From NCBI RefSeq assembly GCF_009687865.1, contig NZ_BLAE01000062.1:1-64000 (forward strand): a stretch of 64,000 nt of DNA, given 5' to 3'. The notes beneath the pieces were generated by a model that searched no databases, had not been told where the DNA came from, and saw only the letters and a list, made by a program, of their open reading frames with translations. This DNA is from Acrocarpospora macrocephala. Lineage in GTDB: Bacteria > Actinomycetota > Actinomycetes > Streptosporangiales > Streptosporangiaceae. Below are positions 20,690 to 30,847 of the stretch, piece after piece (the first letter of the stretch is position 1; every line of letters starts with the position of its first letter). Position numbers and translations under genes: made by a program.

Positions 20690-21196
20690 GTGACCGATTG
20701 GATCTCACTGATCAGGGACATTCCCGACTATCCCAAGCCGGGCATCCTGTTCAAGGACATCACCCCGCTGCTGGCTGACCCGGCCGCCTTCACCAAGGTC
20801 GTCGACGGCCTGGCCGCCGGATACGCGTTCGACAAGGTGGTCGGCATCGAGGCGCGCGGCTTCATCCTGGCCGCCCCGGTCGCGATCCGCTGTGCCGCGG
20901 GTTTCGTCCCGGTGCGCAAGAAGGGCAAATTGCCTGCCGAGACACTGGAGGCGTCCTACGATCTGGAGTACGGCTCCGCCACCGTCGAGATCCACACCGA
21001 CGCGCTCGCCCCCGGCGAGCGGGTGCTGATCGTGGACGACGTGCTCGCCACCGGCGGCACGGCGGCCGCGACCGTGGACCTGGTCCGGCGGACGGGAGCG
21101 CAGGTGGTCGCGGTCTCGTTCCTGATGGAGCTGTCCTTCCTCTCCGGCCGGGAGAGGCTGCCCGACCTGGACGTGCGGTCCCTGGTAACCGTCTGA
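20690..21196 (+). CDS. apt: Adenine phosphoribosyltransferase
   Basis: 168 residues, GTG start probably at the 5' end of its mRNA. Family blocks: IRDIPDYPKPGILFKDITPL at the N-terminus, VVGIEARGFILAAPVA, VRKKGKLPAETL, and the PRPP-binding motif VLIVDDVLATGGTAAA. It salvages adenine to AMP. It sits between secF and relA, as in many actinomycetes. Confidence 0.97.
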   Translation: MTDWISLIRDIPDYPKPGILFKDITPLLADPAAFTKVVDGLAAGYAFDKVVGIEARGFILAAPVAIRCAAGFVPVRKKGKLPAETLEASYDLEYGSATVEIHTDALAPGERVLIVDDVLATGGTAAATVDLVRRTGAQVVAVSFLMELSFLSGRERLPDLDVRSLVTV

Positions 21197-21258
21197 TCCC
21201 GAGCTCAGAGCCACCACCGATAGACTTGGGGCCTGGACTCGACGTGTAAGGAGTCTGA

Positions 21259-23730
21259 GTGCCCCGTGATGTGGTCGCCCCCGGCAGCGTGTCCTCCGCC
21301 GCGCCCGCGGAGCCCGCGCCGGTGGAGCCGCGCGCGGCCGTGCCGGACCGAGCGGCTGAACGTGCGGCGGAACGCGCGCCGGACCGAGTGCCGGAACGTG
21401 CGCCGGAGCGTGCTCTTGGAAGTGAATCCCGCCCGCGTGACGTTGGAGTAGACGACGGGGAAAGGACCGGGGAGAAGACCGGCGACAAGCCCGCGCCGGC
21501 CGTGCGACGCAGGCTCGCGCGGTTCGGGGGGCAATGGGGGGCGATGAATCCGGTTCTAGAGCCTTTGTTCAAGACGGTGCGGGCCAGCCACCCCAAGGCC
21601 GACCTGCGCCTGATCGAGCGCGCCTACGACGTGGCCGCCTTCCACCACCGCGACCAGAAGCGCAAGAGCGGCGACCCGTACATCACCCATCCGCTGGCCG
21701 TGGCGACCATCCTGGCCGAGCTGGGCACCGACGACGAGACGCTGTGCGCCGCCCTGCTGCACGACACGGTGGAGGACACCGCCTACAGCCTGGACGAGCT
21801 GCGCGGCGACTTCGGCGAGAACATCGGGCTGCTGGTCGACGGCGTGACCAAGCTGGACAAGGTCAAGTTCGGCGACGCGGCGCAGGCCGAGACCGTGCGC
21901 AAGATGGTCGTGGCGATGTCCCGCGACATCCGGGTCCTGGTGATCAAGCTCGCCGACCGGCTGCACAACATGCGCACCATGCGGTACATGCCCGAGCACA
22001 AGCGGCAGCAGAAGTCCCGGGAGACCCTGGAGATCTTCGCGCCGCTGGCGCACCGGCTGGGCATGAACACCATCAAGTGGGAGCTGGAGGACCTCGCGTT
22101 CGCCATGCTCTACCCCAAGCGCTACGACGAGATCGCCAGGATGGTGTCCGAGCGGGCCCCGCGCCGCGACCTGTTCCTGCAGGAAGTGATCGAGAACGTC
22201 TCCGGCGACCTGCGCGAGTCCAAGATCAAGGCGGCCGTGAAGGGCCGCCCCAAGCACTACTACTCGATCTACCAGAAGATGATCGCCCGGGGCGTGGCCT
22301 TCGACGACATCTACGACCTGGTGGGCATCCGCGTCCTGGTGGACACGGTCCGCGACTGTTACGCCGCGCTCGGAACGATCCACGCGCGGTGGAACCCGGT
22401 GCCCGGCCGGTTCAAGGACTACATCGCGATGCCCAAGTTCAACATGTACCAGTCGCTGCACACGACGGTGATCGGCCCGGAGGGCAAGCCGGTCGAGCTC
22501 CAGATCCGCACCCGCGCCATGCACAACCGCGCGGAGTACGGCGTGGCCGCCCACTGGAAGTACAAGGAGGAGATGGTCACCTCGGGCCCGGCCAAGGTCA
22601 AGGAGGTCAACGACATGGCCTGGCTGCGGCAGCTGCTCGACTGGCAGAAGGAGACCTCCGACCCGGGCGAGTTCCTGGAGTCGCTCCGCTTCGACCTGTC
22701 GGTCTCGGAGGTGTTCGTCTTCACCCCGCGTGGCCAGGTGGTGGCCCTCCCCGACGGCGCCACCCCGGTCGACTTCGCCTACGCGGTGCACACCGAGGTC
22801 GGGCACCGATGCATCGGCGCCCGGGTGAACGGGCGGCTGGTGCCGCTGGAGTCCCGGCTCGGCAACGGCGACACCGTGGAGATCTTCACCTCCAAGTCTC
22901 CGGACGGTGGCGCGGGCCCGTCCCGGGACTGGCTGAAGTTCGTCAAGAGCGGCCGGGCCCGCAACAAGATCCGCCAGTGGTTCTCCAAGGAGCGCAGGGA
23001 GACCGCGATCGAGGCGGGCAAGGAGGCCATCGGCCGGGCCATGCGCAAGCAGGGCCTGCCGCTGCAGCGCCTGATGTCCGGGGAGGCGCTGCTGGCGCTG
23101 GCCCGCGATCTGCGCTACCCGGACGTCTCCGCGCTGTACGCGGCCGTCGGCGAGGGGCACATCGCGGCCCAGAGCGTCGTCCAGAAGCTCGTACAGGCGC
23201 TAGGGGGCGTCGAGGGAGCGGAAGAGGACATCGCGGAGGCCTCGGTCGTCACGCGGCTCAAGGGGCGTCCCAGGGCCAATTCCAACGCGGGCGTCATCGT
23301 GGCCGGCGACCCGGACGTCTGGGTGCGGCTTTCCCGCTGCTGCACCCCCGTGCCGGGCGACGAGATCGTCGGCTTCGTGACCCGCGGTCACGGCGTCTCC
23401 GTGCACCGGGTGGACTGCGCCAACATCGGCCAGTTGCGCGAGCAGCCCGACCGCCTGGTGGAGGTCGCCTGGTCCCCGGGCGACGACTCGGTCTTCCTGG
23501 TGGCCATCCAGGTCGAGGCCCTCGACCGGCCCAGGCTGCTCTCCGACGTCACGCGGACGCTGTCGGACCAGCACGTGAACATCCTGTCCGCGTCGGTGAC
23601 CACGTCCAGGGACCGCGTCGCGGTCAGCAAGTTCACCTTCGAGATGGGCGACCCCAAACACCTGGGCCACGTCCTGAAGGCCGTCAGGACCATCCAGGGC
23701 GTCTACGACGTCTACCGGGTCACCTCATAA
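21259..23730 (+). CDS. relA: Bifunctional (p)ppGpp synthetase/hydrolase
   Basis: 823 residues, GTG start with AAGGAG 6 nt upstream; a TAGACT box at 21223-21228 may be its -10. Residues 1-90 are a low-complexity Ala/Arg/Glu/Pro extension with degenerate PERA/AERA repeats. The HD hydrolase domain is intact ([22 protein letters not shown]), then the synthetase domain ([31 protein letters not shown]), TGS domain ([20 protein letters not shown]), a zinc-finger/CC region with [10 protein letters not shown], and a C-terminal ACT domain. The FDD loop and complete HD site suggest both synthesis and hydrolysis. It controls the stringent response. Confidence 0.97.
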   Translation: MPRDVVAPGSVSSAAPAEPAPVEPRAAVPDRAAERAAERAPDRVPERAPERALGSESRPRDVGVDDGERTGEKTGDKPAPAVRRRLARFGGQWGAMNPVLEPLFKTVRASHPKADLRLIERAYDVAAFHHRDQKRKSGDPYITHPLAVATILAELGTDDETLCAALLHDTVEDTAYSLDELRGDFGENIGLLVDGVTKLDKVKFGDAAQAETVRKMVVAMSRDIRVLVIKLADRLHNMRTMRYMPEHKRQQKSRETLEIFAPLAHRLGMNTIKWELEDLAFAMLYPKRYDEIARMVSERAPRRDLFLQEVIENVSGDLRESKIKAAVKGRPKHYYSIYQKMIARGVAFDDIYDLVGIRVLVDTVRDCYAALGTIHARWNPVPGRFKDYIAMPKFNMYQSLHTTVIGPEGKPVELQIRTRAMHNRAEYGVAAHWKYKEEMVTSGPAKVKEVNDMAWLRQLLDWQKETSDPGEFLESLRFDLSVSEVFVFTPRGQVVALPDGATPVDFAYAVHTEVGHRCIGARVNGRLVPLESRLGNGDTVEIFTSKSPDGGAGPSRDWLKFVKSGRARNKIRQWFSKERRETAIEAGKEAIGRAMRKQGLPLQRLMSGEALLALARDLRYPDVSALYAAVGEGHIAAQSVVQKLVQALGGVEGAEEDIAEASVVTRLKGRPRANSNAGVIVAGDPDVWVRLSRCCTPVPGDEIVGFVTRGHGVSVHRVDCANIGQLREQPDRLVEVAWSPGDDSVFLVAIQVEALDRPRLLSDVTRTLSDQHVNILSASVTTSRDRVAVSKFTFEMGDPKHLGHVLKAVRTIQGVYDVYRVTS

Positions 23731-23743
23731 GCGACATAGCGAA

Positions 23744-23768
23744 GCCCCCGCACCGGAAGCGCGGGGGC
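23744..23768. terminator. Bidirectional terminator between relA and the DUF349 gene
   Basis: Perfect 8-bp GC stem GCCCCCGC / GCGGGGGC with a 9-nt loop, 13 nt after the relA stop and 23 nt from the stop of the convergent gene, so it can serve both. Confidence 0.75.
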
Positions 23769-23791
23769 CTGCCACGAAATTTCCCGAAATA

Positions 23792-25015
23792 TCAGGAGAA
23801 TTCGGCCAGCGTCCGCTCGGCCTCCTGCAGCCAGGACCGGCGGGCCGCGATCGACTCCTCGGCCTCCTTGGCCGCCTTGCTCCCGGGCTGCGCCTTCGCC
23901 AGGCGGTTCTCCAGCTGCTCGATCGACTTCCTGAGCTGGTTCACCGTGTCCTGGGCGCGCGCCCTGGCCTCGGGGTTGGAGCGGCGCCACTGCTCCTCCT
24001 CGGCCTTGCGGACCGCGTCGTCCACCTTGCGCAGGCCGCCCTCAAGCCGGTCCCGCTGCTCGCGCGGCACCGGTCCGACGGCCTCCCAGCGCTCCACCAG
24101 CGCCCGCAGCGCGTTCCGCGCCGCCCGCACGTCGGTGATGGGGAGGATCTTCTCCGCGTCCACCAGCAGCGCCTCCTTGGCCTCGGCGTTGGCCGCGAAC
24201 GAGGCGTCCCGCTCGGCGAACACCGCTGACCTGGCCTGGAAGAACAGGTCCTGGGCGCCCTTGAACCTGTTCCACAGGTCGTCCTCGGCCTCCCGGGAGG
24301 CCCGCCCGGCCGACTTCCACTGCCGCATCAGCTCGCGGTAGGCGGCCGCGGTGGCGTTCCAGTCGGTCGAGGTGGCCAGCGCCTCGGCCTCGGCGACGAT
24401 CCGCTCCTTCTGCCCGCGCACCTGATCGCGCTGCTCGTCCAGCGAGGAGAAGTACGCCTTGCGGCGCTTCGCGAACGCCGTCCTGGCCGCCGACAGCCGC
24501 TTCCACAGCCCGGCCTCGGTGGCGCGGTCGATCCGCTCGGCCGCCTTCCACTCCTCCACCAGCTGCCGCAGCCGCTCGCCGCCGGACTTCCAGTGGGTGG
24601 CGTCCTCGGCGATGCGTTCCGCCTCCGCGACGATCCGCTCTTTTATCTCCTTGGCCTGCGACCTGGCCTGGTCCCGGGCCGCCCGGACCTCCTCGCGGCG
24701 CTTGCCGACCAGTTCCGACAGCGCCCCGAGGCGATCGTTGAGCGAGCCGAGATCGCCGACCGCGTGCGCCTCCGCGACCGCCTCGCGCAGCTTGAGGATG
24801 CTCGCCTCGGCCTGTGCGGGCGGCAGATCGGTGCCCCTGACCCGCTGTTCCAGCAGCTGGACCTGCCCGGCCAGCTCCTCGAACTTGCGGTGGAAGTAGG
24901 CCAGGGCCTCTTCCGGTTCACCGGCCTGCCAGGACCCGACGGCCCGTTCTCCCTCAGCCGTACGCACGTAGACGGTGCCGTCGTCGTCTACCCGGCCCCA
25001 CGGGTCGGTGGTCAC
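23792..25015 (-). CDS. DUF349 helical repeat protein
   Basis: 407 residues from GTG 25015, chosen because GAGG lies 5 nt upstream; the frame opens five codons earlier at another GTG. The N-terminus TTDPWGRVDDDGTVYVRT is a short beta segment; the rest is almost entirely charged helix and coiled coil with at least three DUF349 units, each with a Trp in a block such as LVEEWKAAERIDRATEAGLW, LMRQWKSAGRAS and LVERWEAVGPVPREQR. The molecular function is not established. The gene is commonly next to relA in actinomycetes, but a link to (p)ppGpp is only inference. Confidence 0.92.
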   Translation of the reverse strand: MTTDPWGRVDDDGTVYVRTAEGERAVGSWQAGEPEEALAYFHRKFEELAGQVQLLEQRVRGTDLPPAQAEASILKLREAVAEAHAVGDLGSLNDRLGALSELVGKRREEVRAARDQARSQAKEIKERIVAEAERIAEDATHWKSGGERLRQLVEEWKAAERIDRATEAGLWKRLSAARTAFAKRRKAYFSSLDEQRDQVRGQKERIVAEAEALATSTDWNATAAAYRELMRQWKSAGRASREAEDDLWNRFKGAQDLFFQARSAVFAERDASFAANAEAKEALLVDAEKILPITDVRAARNALRALVERWEAVGPVPREQRDRLEGGLRKVDDAVRKAEEEQWRRSNPEARARAQDTVNQLRKSIEQLENRLAKAQPGSKAAKEAEESIAARRSWLQEAERTLAEFS

Positions 25016-25074
25016 CGTGTCCTCCCGCACTCGAATCAGCCTCCAGGGCGCAAACGGCCCTTGGTTGTATTACG

Positions 25075-25902
25075 TCAGCTCTTGCCGGTAATTGTCACGT
25101 CTTTGATTTCGACAGCCGTCTTCGGCGGGCCGTCGCCGCCGCCGCCGTCGACCCCGTCCTTGGCCACCTTGTCCACCAGGTCCAGGCCCTTGGTGATGGT
25201 GCCGAAGGGGGTGTAGGCGTCCTGCAGGGCGGTGTCGGTCTCGTCGCCGTACACGATGAAGAACTGGCTGCCGTTGGTGCCCGCGCCGCTGTTGGCCATG
25301 GCCAGCACGCCGCGCTTGTAGCTCGCGCCGTCCAGGTTCTCGTCGGTGAAGCGGTAGCCGGGGCCGCCGCTGCCGGACGCCGTCGGGTCGCCGCACTGGA
25401 GCACCTTGATGCCCTCGGTGGTCAGGCGGTGACACTTGGTGTCGTTGAAATACTTCTTCTCCGCCAGGAACTGGAACGACCCCACCGTGCAGGGCGCCTT
25501 CACCCCGTCCAGGGTGGCCTCGATGACGCCCAGGTTGGTCTTGATGGTCATCGTCGCGGGCTGCGCGGCCACCTTCGCGGGCGGCTGGCCGACGTCCTTG
25601 GCCGCCTGGCCGTCCGCCAGGTACTCGCAGGTGCCGGTGGCCGGGTCGTACGCCTTCGGCCCGGCGGGCGCGCTCGCCGAGGGCACCGCCGTGTCCGTGG
25701 GGCTCGCCGTCGTCGCGTCGTCGCCCTCGCGGGTCAGCAAGGTCGCGGCGGCCACGATGCCGCCGATCACCACGAGCACGCCGACGGTGGTGCCGATGGC
25801 AGCGGTCCGCTTGGCGGCGCGCTCCCGCTGGATGCGCGCGGTCTGCTGGCGCTCGTAATGCTCGCGCGCGAGTTGCTTCTGGCGGTCCTTACCGCTGACC
25901 AC
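25075..25902 (-). CDS. Membrane-anchored cyclophilin-type peptidyl-prolyl isomerase
   Basis: 275 residues from GTG 25902, with GGGAGG 5 nt upstream; a TTG 7 codons earlier is less likely. A basic N-terminus (RQKQLAREHYERQQ) precedes one membrane segment at about 36-56, an Ala/Ser/Thr linker, and a cyclophilin domain from about 112 with CHRLTTEGIKVLQCGDPT, GPGYRFTDENL, GVLAMANSGAGTNGSQFFI and YTPFGTITKG. It is probably an extracytoplasmic folding enzyme. It starts 60 bp upstream of the DUF349 gene on the same strand. It is clearly related to the lipoprotein cyclophilin at 32141-33025. Confidence 0.93.
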   Translation of the reverse strand: MVSGKDRQKQLAREHYERQQTARIQRERAAKRTAAIGTTVGVLVVIGGIVAAATLLTREGDDATTASPTDTAVPSASAPAGPKAYDPATGTCEYLADGQAAKDVGQPPAKVAAQPATMTIKTNLGVIEATLDGVKAPCTVGSFQFLAEKKYFNDTKCHRLTTEGIKVLQCGDPTASGSGGPGYRFTDENLDGASYKRGVLAMANSGAGTNGSQFFIVYGDETDTALQDAYTPFGTITKGLDLVDKVAKDGVDGGGGDGPPKTAVEIKDVTITGKS

Positions 25903-26047
25903 TTCGTCCTCCCGACTGTCCAAGAATGACTATTGAGGTGGGCGAATCGTATCGGCACACAGGTATTAGTTCGCAGCCCGCCGACCCGCACCGGTACCCT
26001 TCGGTTACATTCGCTCGCGCAATCCTTGAGACATCGAGGCCTTTCCG

Positions 26048-26737
26048 TTGTTGATCGCCGCGTTCCCCGCTGGGTCCTTTCAGGCAAATTGTTATGTGAT
26101 CGCGCCCGAGGCCGGCGCCGAGTGCGTGGTCGTCGACCCAGGTCAGGACGCTGTCGGGGAGCTGGACGAGGTGCTGCGCGAGCACCGGCTCAAGCCCGTC
26201 GCGGTCGTGCTGACGCACGGTCACCTCGATCACGTCTGGTCGGTCGCGCCGGTCTGCGGAGCCCGGGACATTCCTGCATGGATTCATCCGGACGACCGTG
26301 AACTGCTCACGGATCCGGCCAAGGGGATCTCGGCGCAGGCGAGCCAGGTGTTCGGCGGGCTCCAGCTGAGCGAGCCGGACGACGTGCGCGAGCTGACCGA
26401 CGGCGCGACGCTGAAACTCGCCGGCCTGGAGCTGACCGTCGATCACCGCCCGGGCCACACCCGGGGTTCGGTGACGTTCCGGCTGCCCCCGGCCGAGGAG
26501 ATCCCCCCGGTCTTGTTCTCCGGCGACCTGCTGTTCGCCGGTTCCATCGGCCGCACCGATCTGCCGGGCGGCGACGACTCGGCCATGTTGCGCAGCCTCG
26601 CCGCCACGATGACGCTGCCGGACGAGACGGCCGTGCTGCCCGGCCATGGACCACAGACGACGATCGGCCGCGAGCGCGCCGTCAACCCCTACCTTCAGGA
26701 GTTGCCGCCCGCGCGTGGCCCGCACAGGGGACTCTAA
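26048..26737 (+). CDS. Metallo-beta-lactamase fold hydrolase (glyoxalase II-like)
   Basis: 229 residues; the start is TTG 26048 (or the next TTG), giving [20 protein letters not shown], the usual family N-terminus. Metal-binding motif THGHLDH, further ligands in [24 protein letters not shown] and LPGHGPQTT: a complete dinuclear zinc site. Such enzymes hydrolyse thioesters or act as hydroxyacylglutathione/mycothiol-type hydrolases; the substrate is not evident. It ends one base into hisS (TAATG), so it is probably cotranscribed with hisS and aspS. Confidence 0.92.
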   Translation: MLIAAFPAGSFQANCYVIAPEAGAECVVVDPGQDAVGELDEVLREHRLKPVAVVLTHGHLDHVWSVAPVCGARDIPAWIHPDDRELLTDPAKGISAQASQVFGGLQLSEPDDVRELTDGATLKLAGLELTVDHRPGHTRGSVTFRLPPAEEIPPVLFSGDLLFAGSIGRTDLPGGDDSAMLRSLAATMTLPDETAVLPGHGPQTTIGRERAVNPYLQELPPARGPHRGL

Positions 26738-27993
26738 TGAGCTTTCAGGCGCCCAAGGGCACCTTCGACTGGATGCCGCCACGTTCCGAGCGCGTGCTCG
26801 CCGTCCGCGACGCGCTGGCCGCGCCCGCCCGCCGGGCCGGGTACGGCTACATCGAGACGCCCGCGTTCGAGGACACCGGCCTGTTCTCCCGCGGCGTCGG
26901 CGAATCCACCGACATCGTGACGAAGGAGATGTACACCTTCGAGGACAAGGGCGGGCGTTCCATCACGCTCCGCCCGGAGGGCACCGCCTCGGTGATGCGG
27001 GCCGTGCTCGAGCACGGCCTGCCCGGTGGCCCGCTGCCGGTCAAGCTCTGGTATTCGGGCAGCTACTACCGCTACGAGCGGGCCCAGAAGGGCCGCTACC
27101 GGCACTTCTCCCAGGTGGGCGCGGAGGCCATCGGCATCGAGGATCCGGCCGTGGACGCCGAGCTGATCACGCTGGCGGTGGACGGGTACGCCGCGCTCGG
27201 GCTGAGCGGGGTGCGGCTGCTGCTCAACTCGCTGGGGTGCGCGGAGTGCCGTCCGGCCTACCGGGCCGCCCTGCAGGACTTCCTGCGCGGGCTCGACCTG
27301 GACGAGCAGACCCGGCAGCGGATCGAGATCAACCCGCTCCGGGTGCTGGACGACAAGCGCCCGCAGGTGCAGGCGCAGCTGACCGGCGCGCCGCTGGTCA
27401 CCGACCACCTGTGCGGGGCCTGCAAGGCCTACCACGAAGAGGTGCGTACGCTGCTGACCGCCGCCGGGGTGAAGTACACCGACGATCCCCGGCTGGTGCG
27501 CGGTCTCGACTACTACACGCGCACCACCTTCGAGTTCCTGCACGACGGTCTGGGCGCCCAGTCGGCGGTCGGCGGCGGGGGCCGCTACGACGGGCTGAGC
27601 GAGATGATCGGCGGGCCGCCGCTGCCGAGCGTGGGCTGGGCGCTCGGGGTGGACCGCACGGTGCTGGCGATGGAGGCCGAAGGGCTTTTCGACGCCGAGC
27701 CCGCCACCGTGGACGTGTTCGCGGTGCCGCTCGGCGAGGAGGCCAAGCGGGTGGCGTTCGGCCTGGTCGTGGAGTTGCGGCGGGCCGGGCTCTCGGTCGA
27801 CATGGCCTTCGGGGGGCGCGGGGTGAAGGGGGCCATGAAGGCCGCCGACCGCAGCGGTGCCCGGTTCGCCCTTATCCTCGGGGATCGGGATCTGGCGGCG
27901 GGGGCCGTACAAATGAAGGATCTCACCACTGCTGAGCAGACCGCGGTGCCGTTCGCCGAGGTCGCCGACACCCTGAAAGGGAAACTCTCGTGA
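26737..27993 (+). CDS. hisS: Histidine--tRNA ligase
   Basis: 418 residues. Class II synthetase: motif 1 region [16 protein letters not shown], motif 2 [18 protein letters not shown], histidine-specific [15 protein letters not shown], motif 3 [12 protein letters not shown], and a C-terminal anticodon-binding domain. Start overlaps the upstream stop by one base and its stop overlaps the GTG of aspS by 4 bp. Confidence 0.98.
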   Translation: MSFQAPKGTFDWMPPRSERVLAVRDALAAPARRAGYGYIETPAFEDTGLFSRGVGESTDIVTKEMYTFEDKGGRSITLRPEGTASVMRAVLEHGLPGGPLPVKLWYSGSYYRYERAQKGRYRHFSQVGAEAIGIEDPAVDAELITLAVDGYAALGLSGVRLLLNSLGCAECRPAYRAALQDFLRGLDLDEQTRQRIEINPLRVLDDKRPQVQAQLTGAPLVTDHLCGACKAYHEEVRTLLTAAGVKYTDDPRLVRGLDYYTRTTFEFLHDGLGAQSAVGGGGRYDGLSEMIGGPPLPSVGWALGVDRTVLAMEAEGLFDAEPATVDVFAVPLGEEAKRVAFGLVVELRRAGLSVDMAFGGRGVKGAMKAADRSGARFALILGDRDLAAGAVQMKDLTTAEQTAVPFAEVADTLKGKLS

Positions 27994-29729
27994 TCCGCAC
28001 CCACGAAGCAGGAACGCTTCGTCGCGAGCATGCCGGCCGGCAGGTGACGCTGGCGGGCTGGGTAGCGCGCCGTCGTGACCACGGTGGCGTGGTGTTCATC
28101 GACCTGCGCGACGCCTCAGGTTCGGCCCAGGTCGTCTTCCGCGAGGAGGACGACGCGCACGGGCTGCGCTCCGAATACTGCGTGAAGGTCGTCGGCGAGG
28201 TGCGGGTCAGGCCGGAGGGCAACGAGAACCCCGACCTGCCGACCGGCGAGATCGAGGTGGTCGCCTCCCAGGTCGAGGTGCTGAGCGAGGCCGCGCCGCT
28301 GCCGTTCCCGATCGAGGGCAACGCCGGCGTCTCGGAGGAGGCCCGGCTGCGCTACCGCTACCTGGACATCCGCCGCCAGCAGGTCGGCGACGCGCTCCGC
28401 ACCCGCTCCAAGGCCACCTACCTGGTGCACGAGGTCATGCGGGAGCGTGACTTCGTCTACGTGGAGACGCCCAACCTGACCCGCTCCACGCCCGAGGGCG
28501 CGCGCGACTTCCTGGTCCCGGTGCGGCTGCAGCCCGGCAGCTGGTATGCGCTGCCCCAGTCGCCGCAGCTGTTCAAGCAGCTGCTCATGGTGGCCGGCCT
28601 GGAGCGCTACTACCAGCTCACCAAGTGTTTCCGCGACGAGGACCTGCGCGCCGACCGGCAGCCCGAGTTCACCCAGATCGACATCGAGATGTCCTTCGTC
28701 GACCAGGACGACGTGATGGAGCTCGGCGAGGCCATCATGGCCAGGGTCTGGCAGGACACGGTCGGCTACACCATGCCGCGCCCGCTGCCCCGCCTCACCT
28801 ACGCCGAGGCCATGGCCAGGTACGGCTCCGACAAGCCCGACCTGCGCTTCGGCTGCGAGCTCACCGACCTCACCGAATACTTCGCCAAGACCACCTTCCG
28901 GGTCTTCCAGGCCGAGCACGTCGGCGCCGTCGTGATGCCCGGCGGTGCCGCGCAGACCCGCAAGGAGCTGGACGGCTGGCAGGACTGGGCCAAGTCGCGC
29001 GGCGCGCGCGGCCTGGCCTACGTGCTGGTCCAGCCGGACGGCTTCGGCGGCCCGGTCGCCAAGAACCTGTCGGAGGAGGAGATCTCCGGCCTGGCCGCCG
29101 CCACCGGCGCCCAGGTCGGCGACGCGATCTTCTTCGCGGCGGGCCCGGCGCGCGCGGCCCGCGACCTGCTGGGCGCGGCCCGCCTGGAGATCGGCCGCCG
29201 CTGCGGGCTGATCGACGAGTCCCAGTGGTCGTTCCTCTGGGTGGTGGACGCCCCCATGTTCGAGGAGGACGGCGAGGGCGGCTGGACCGCCGTGCACCAC
29301 CCGTTCACCGGCCCCAAGCCGGAGTGGGCCGACGACTTCCAGGACCATCCGGGCGAGGCGCTGGCCTACGCGTACGACATGGTCTGCAACGGCATGGAGA
29401 TCGGCGGCGGCTCGATCCGGATCCACCGCGCCGAGATGCAGGAGCGCGTGTTCGGCGTGCTCGGCATCTCCAAGGAGGAGGCCGAGAACAAGTTCGGCTT
29501 CCTGCTCGAAGCCTTCAAGTACGGCCCGCCCCCGCACGGCGGCATCGCCTACGGCTGGGACCGGATCTGCATGCTGCTGGCGGGCGGCGACTCGATCCGC
29601 GACGTCATCGCCTTCCCGAAGACGGCCTCCGGCTTCGACCCGCTGACCGGGGCGCCCACCCCGATCACGGGCGAGCAGCGCAAGGAGGCGGGCGTGGACG
29701 CCAAGCCACGCGCCCAGGAACTGGTCTGA
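27990..29729 (+). CDS. aspS: Aspartate--tRNA ligase
   Basis: 579 residues, GTG start overlapping hisS. N-terminal OB-fold anticodon domain ([23 protein letters not shown], first part), class II catalytic core with [18 protein letters not shown], a GAD insertion domain at about 290-400, and motif 3 [16 protein letters not shown]. This is the bacterial-type AspRS. A strong terminator follows. Confidence 0.98.
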   Translation: MIRTHEAGTLRREHAGRQVTLAGWVARRRDHGGVVFIDLRDASGSAQVVFREEDDAHGLRSEYCVKVVGEVRVRPEGNENPDLPTGEIEVVASQVEVLSEAAPLPFPIEGNAGVSEEARLRYRYLDIRRQQVGDALRTRSKATYLVHEVMRERDFVYVETPNLTRSTPEGARDFLVPVRLQPGSWYALPQSPQLFKQLLMVAGLERYYQLTKCFRDEDLRADRQPEFTQIDIEMSFVDQDDVMELGEAIMARVWQDTVGYTMPRPLPRLTYAEAMARYGSDKPDLRFGCELTDLTEYFAKTTFRVFQAEHVGAVVMPGGAAQTRKELDGWQDWAKSRGARGLAYVLVQPDGFGGPVAKNLSEEEISGLAAATGAQVGDAIFFAAGPARAARDLLGAARLEIGRRCGLIDESQWSFLWVVDAPMFEEDGEGGWTAVHHPFTGPKPEWADDFQDHPGEALAYAYDMVCNGMEIGGGSIRIHRAEMQERVFGVLGISKEEAENKFGFLLEAFKYGPPPHGGIAYGWDRICMLLAGGDSIRDVIAFPKTASGFDPLTGAPTPITGEQRKEAGVDAKPRAQELV

Positions 29730-29738
29730 TCCACCCGC

Positions 29739-29771
29739 AAAGCCCCGGCGACCGCGTGTCGCCGGGGCTTT
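29739..29771 (+). terminator. Terminator of the MBL-hisS-aspS operon
   Basis: Perfect 14-bp stem (AAAGCCCCGGCGAC / GTCGCCGGGGCTTT) with a 5-nt loop, 9 nt after the aspS stop; a T-rich TGCTTTGT follows. Confidence 0.92.
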
Positions 29772-29889
29772 GCTTTGTAAAGGAGTCCGCGCGCGGCCGC
29801 CAGGGTCGTCCTGGGGCTCCAGGCGGTGTCGGGCAAGGTAATGGCCCCAGAGATGGCTGTTCAGGGCTTTAGGGGCGGTTCTGTGGCGT

Positions 29890-30699
29890 TCAGGGCAGGT
29901 AGCCGACGCCGCCGAGGAAGCCGGCCTTGCTCCAGTCGGGGGTGACGTCGTACTCCGGCCGCCACGCCTCCACCGGCACCAGGCCGGGTTCCAGCAGCTC
30001 CAGGCCGTCGAAGTAGGTAAGGATCTGGTCCGATGTTCTGGGCGTCAGGTTGCCCGTCTTGGTGGCCTTGTAGGTGCTGGTCACCGAGATCTCTTCCTCC
30101 TTGCTGACCCGCCCCGCGTGCCCGTGCGAGATCACCAGGTAGCTGCCAGGTGCCAGCCGCTCCCGAAGCCGGGCCACGATCGAGGCGGCCTCCTCGTCGT
30201 CGGCCACGAAGTGCAGCACAGCCAGCAGGAGTAAGGCCACCGGCTGGCCGAAGTCGATCCTGGCGGTCACCTCCGGGTGGTCCAGGATGGCCTTCGGCTC
30301 GCGCAGGTCGGCCTGGACGACCGTGGTCAGCGGGTTCTCGGCCAGCAGGGCGCGGCCGTGGGCCAGCACGATCGGGTCGTTGTCCACATAGACGACGCGG
30401 GAGTCGGGGGCGGTCTGCTGGGCGACCTGGTGCACGTTCTCCCGGGTGGGCAGGCCCGAGCCGATGTCCAGGAACTGGCGCACCCCCGCGTTGGCGATGA
30501 GCCGGACCGAGCGGGACAGGAAGGCGCGGTTGTCACGGGTGAAGTCCCGCACGTACGGCATGATCGAGAGCACGTGTTCCGCGGCCTCGCGGTCGGCGGC
30601 GAAGTTGTCCTTGCCCCCGAGGTAGTAGTCGTACATGCGCGCCACGCTGGGCACATGCGGGTTGATCACCCATGACGGGGCCTGCTCGTGGTCGGTCAC
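29890..30699 (-). CDS. DUF574-family SAM-dependent methyltransferase
   Basis: 269 residues from GTG 30699, preceded by GAAGGCGAGGAC; the frame is open far upstream across the P450 gene but that part has no meaning as protein. The family (PF04672) is largely actinobacterial. Visible signatures are SVARMYDYYLGGKDNFAADR near the N-terminus, the SAM-binding FLDIGSGLPTRENVHQVAQ, VVYVDNDPIVLAHGRALL and the late VALLLLAVLHFVADDE. The methyl acceptor is unknown. It lies 146 bp downstream of the P450 gene on the same strand, with a large palindrome between them. Confidence 0.93.
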   Translation of the reverse strand: MTDHEQAPSWVINPHVPSVARMYDYYLGGKDNFAADREAAEHVLSIMPYVRDFTRDNRAFLSRSVRLIANAGVRQFLDIGSGLPTRENVHQVAQQTAPDSRVVYVDNDPIVLAHGRALLAENPLTTVVQADLREPKAILDHPEVTARIDFGQPVALLLLAVLHFVADDEEAASIVARLRERLAPGSYLVISHGHAGRVSKEEEISVTSTYKATKTGNLTPRTSDQILTYFDGLELLEPGLVPVEAWRPEYDVTPDWSKAGFLGGVGYLP

Positions 30700-30782
30700 G
30701 TCCTCGCCTTCCGGCGTCGCTCCGCCCCCTGCCGGTGGCGAGTCTGGAGGGTCTCGTGACACGCGTGGGGCCCGCGTTTCAC

Positions 30783-30847
30783 GACATTTCCGTGCATGGT
30801 ACGGCTCGCGGCACCATTGGTGCGAACCGTACCAGACACGAAATGTC
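30783..30847. repeat. 65-bp imperfect palindrome spanning the P450 stop codon
   Basis: Arms pair in blocks: GACATTTC-c-GTG with CACGAAATGTC at the outer ends, GGTACGG with CCGTACC in the middle, and GCACC with GGTGC around a central ATT at 30816-30818. Short unpaired bulges separate the blocks. The right arm includes the first bases of the P450 stop. As RNA it would form a long hairpin ending the P450 message; as DNA it could be an operator for the methyltransferase gene, which starts 84 bp further on. Confidence 0.75.

Noticed and set aside
25030-25060. AGGGC / GCCCT hairpin between the cyclophilin and DUF349 genes as a terminator
   Set aside because: Short stem close to the ribosome binding site of the DUF349 gene; the two genes are more likely cotranscribed.
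30783-30847. tRNA or other folded RNA gene in the palindrome
   Set aside because: The symmetry is a single long hairpin without cloverleaf arms or CCA-type end.
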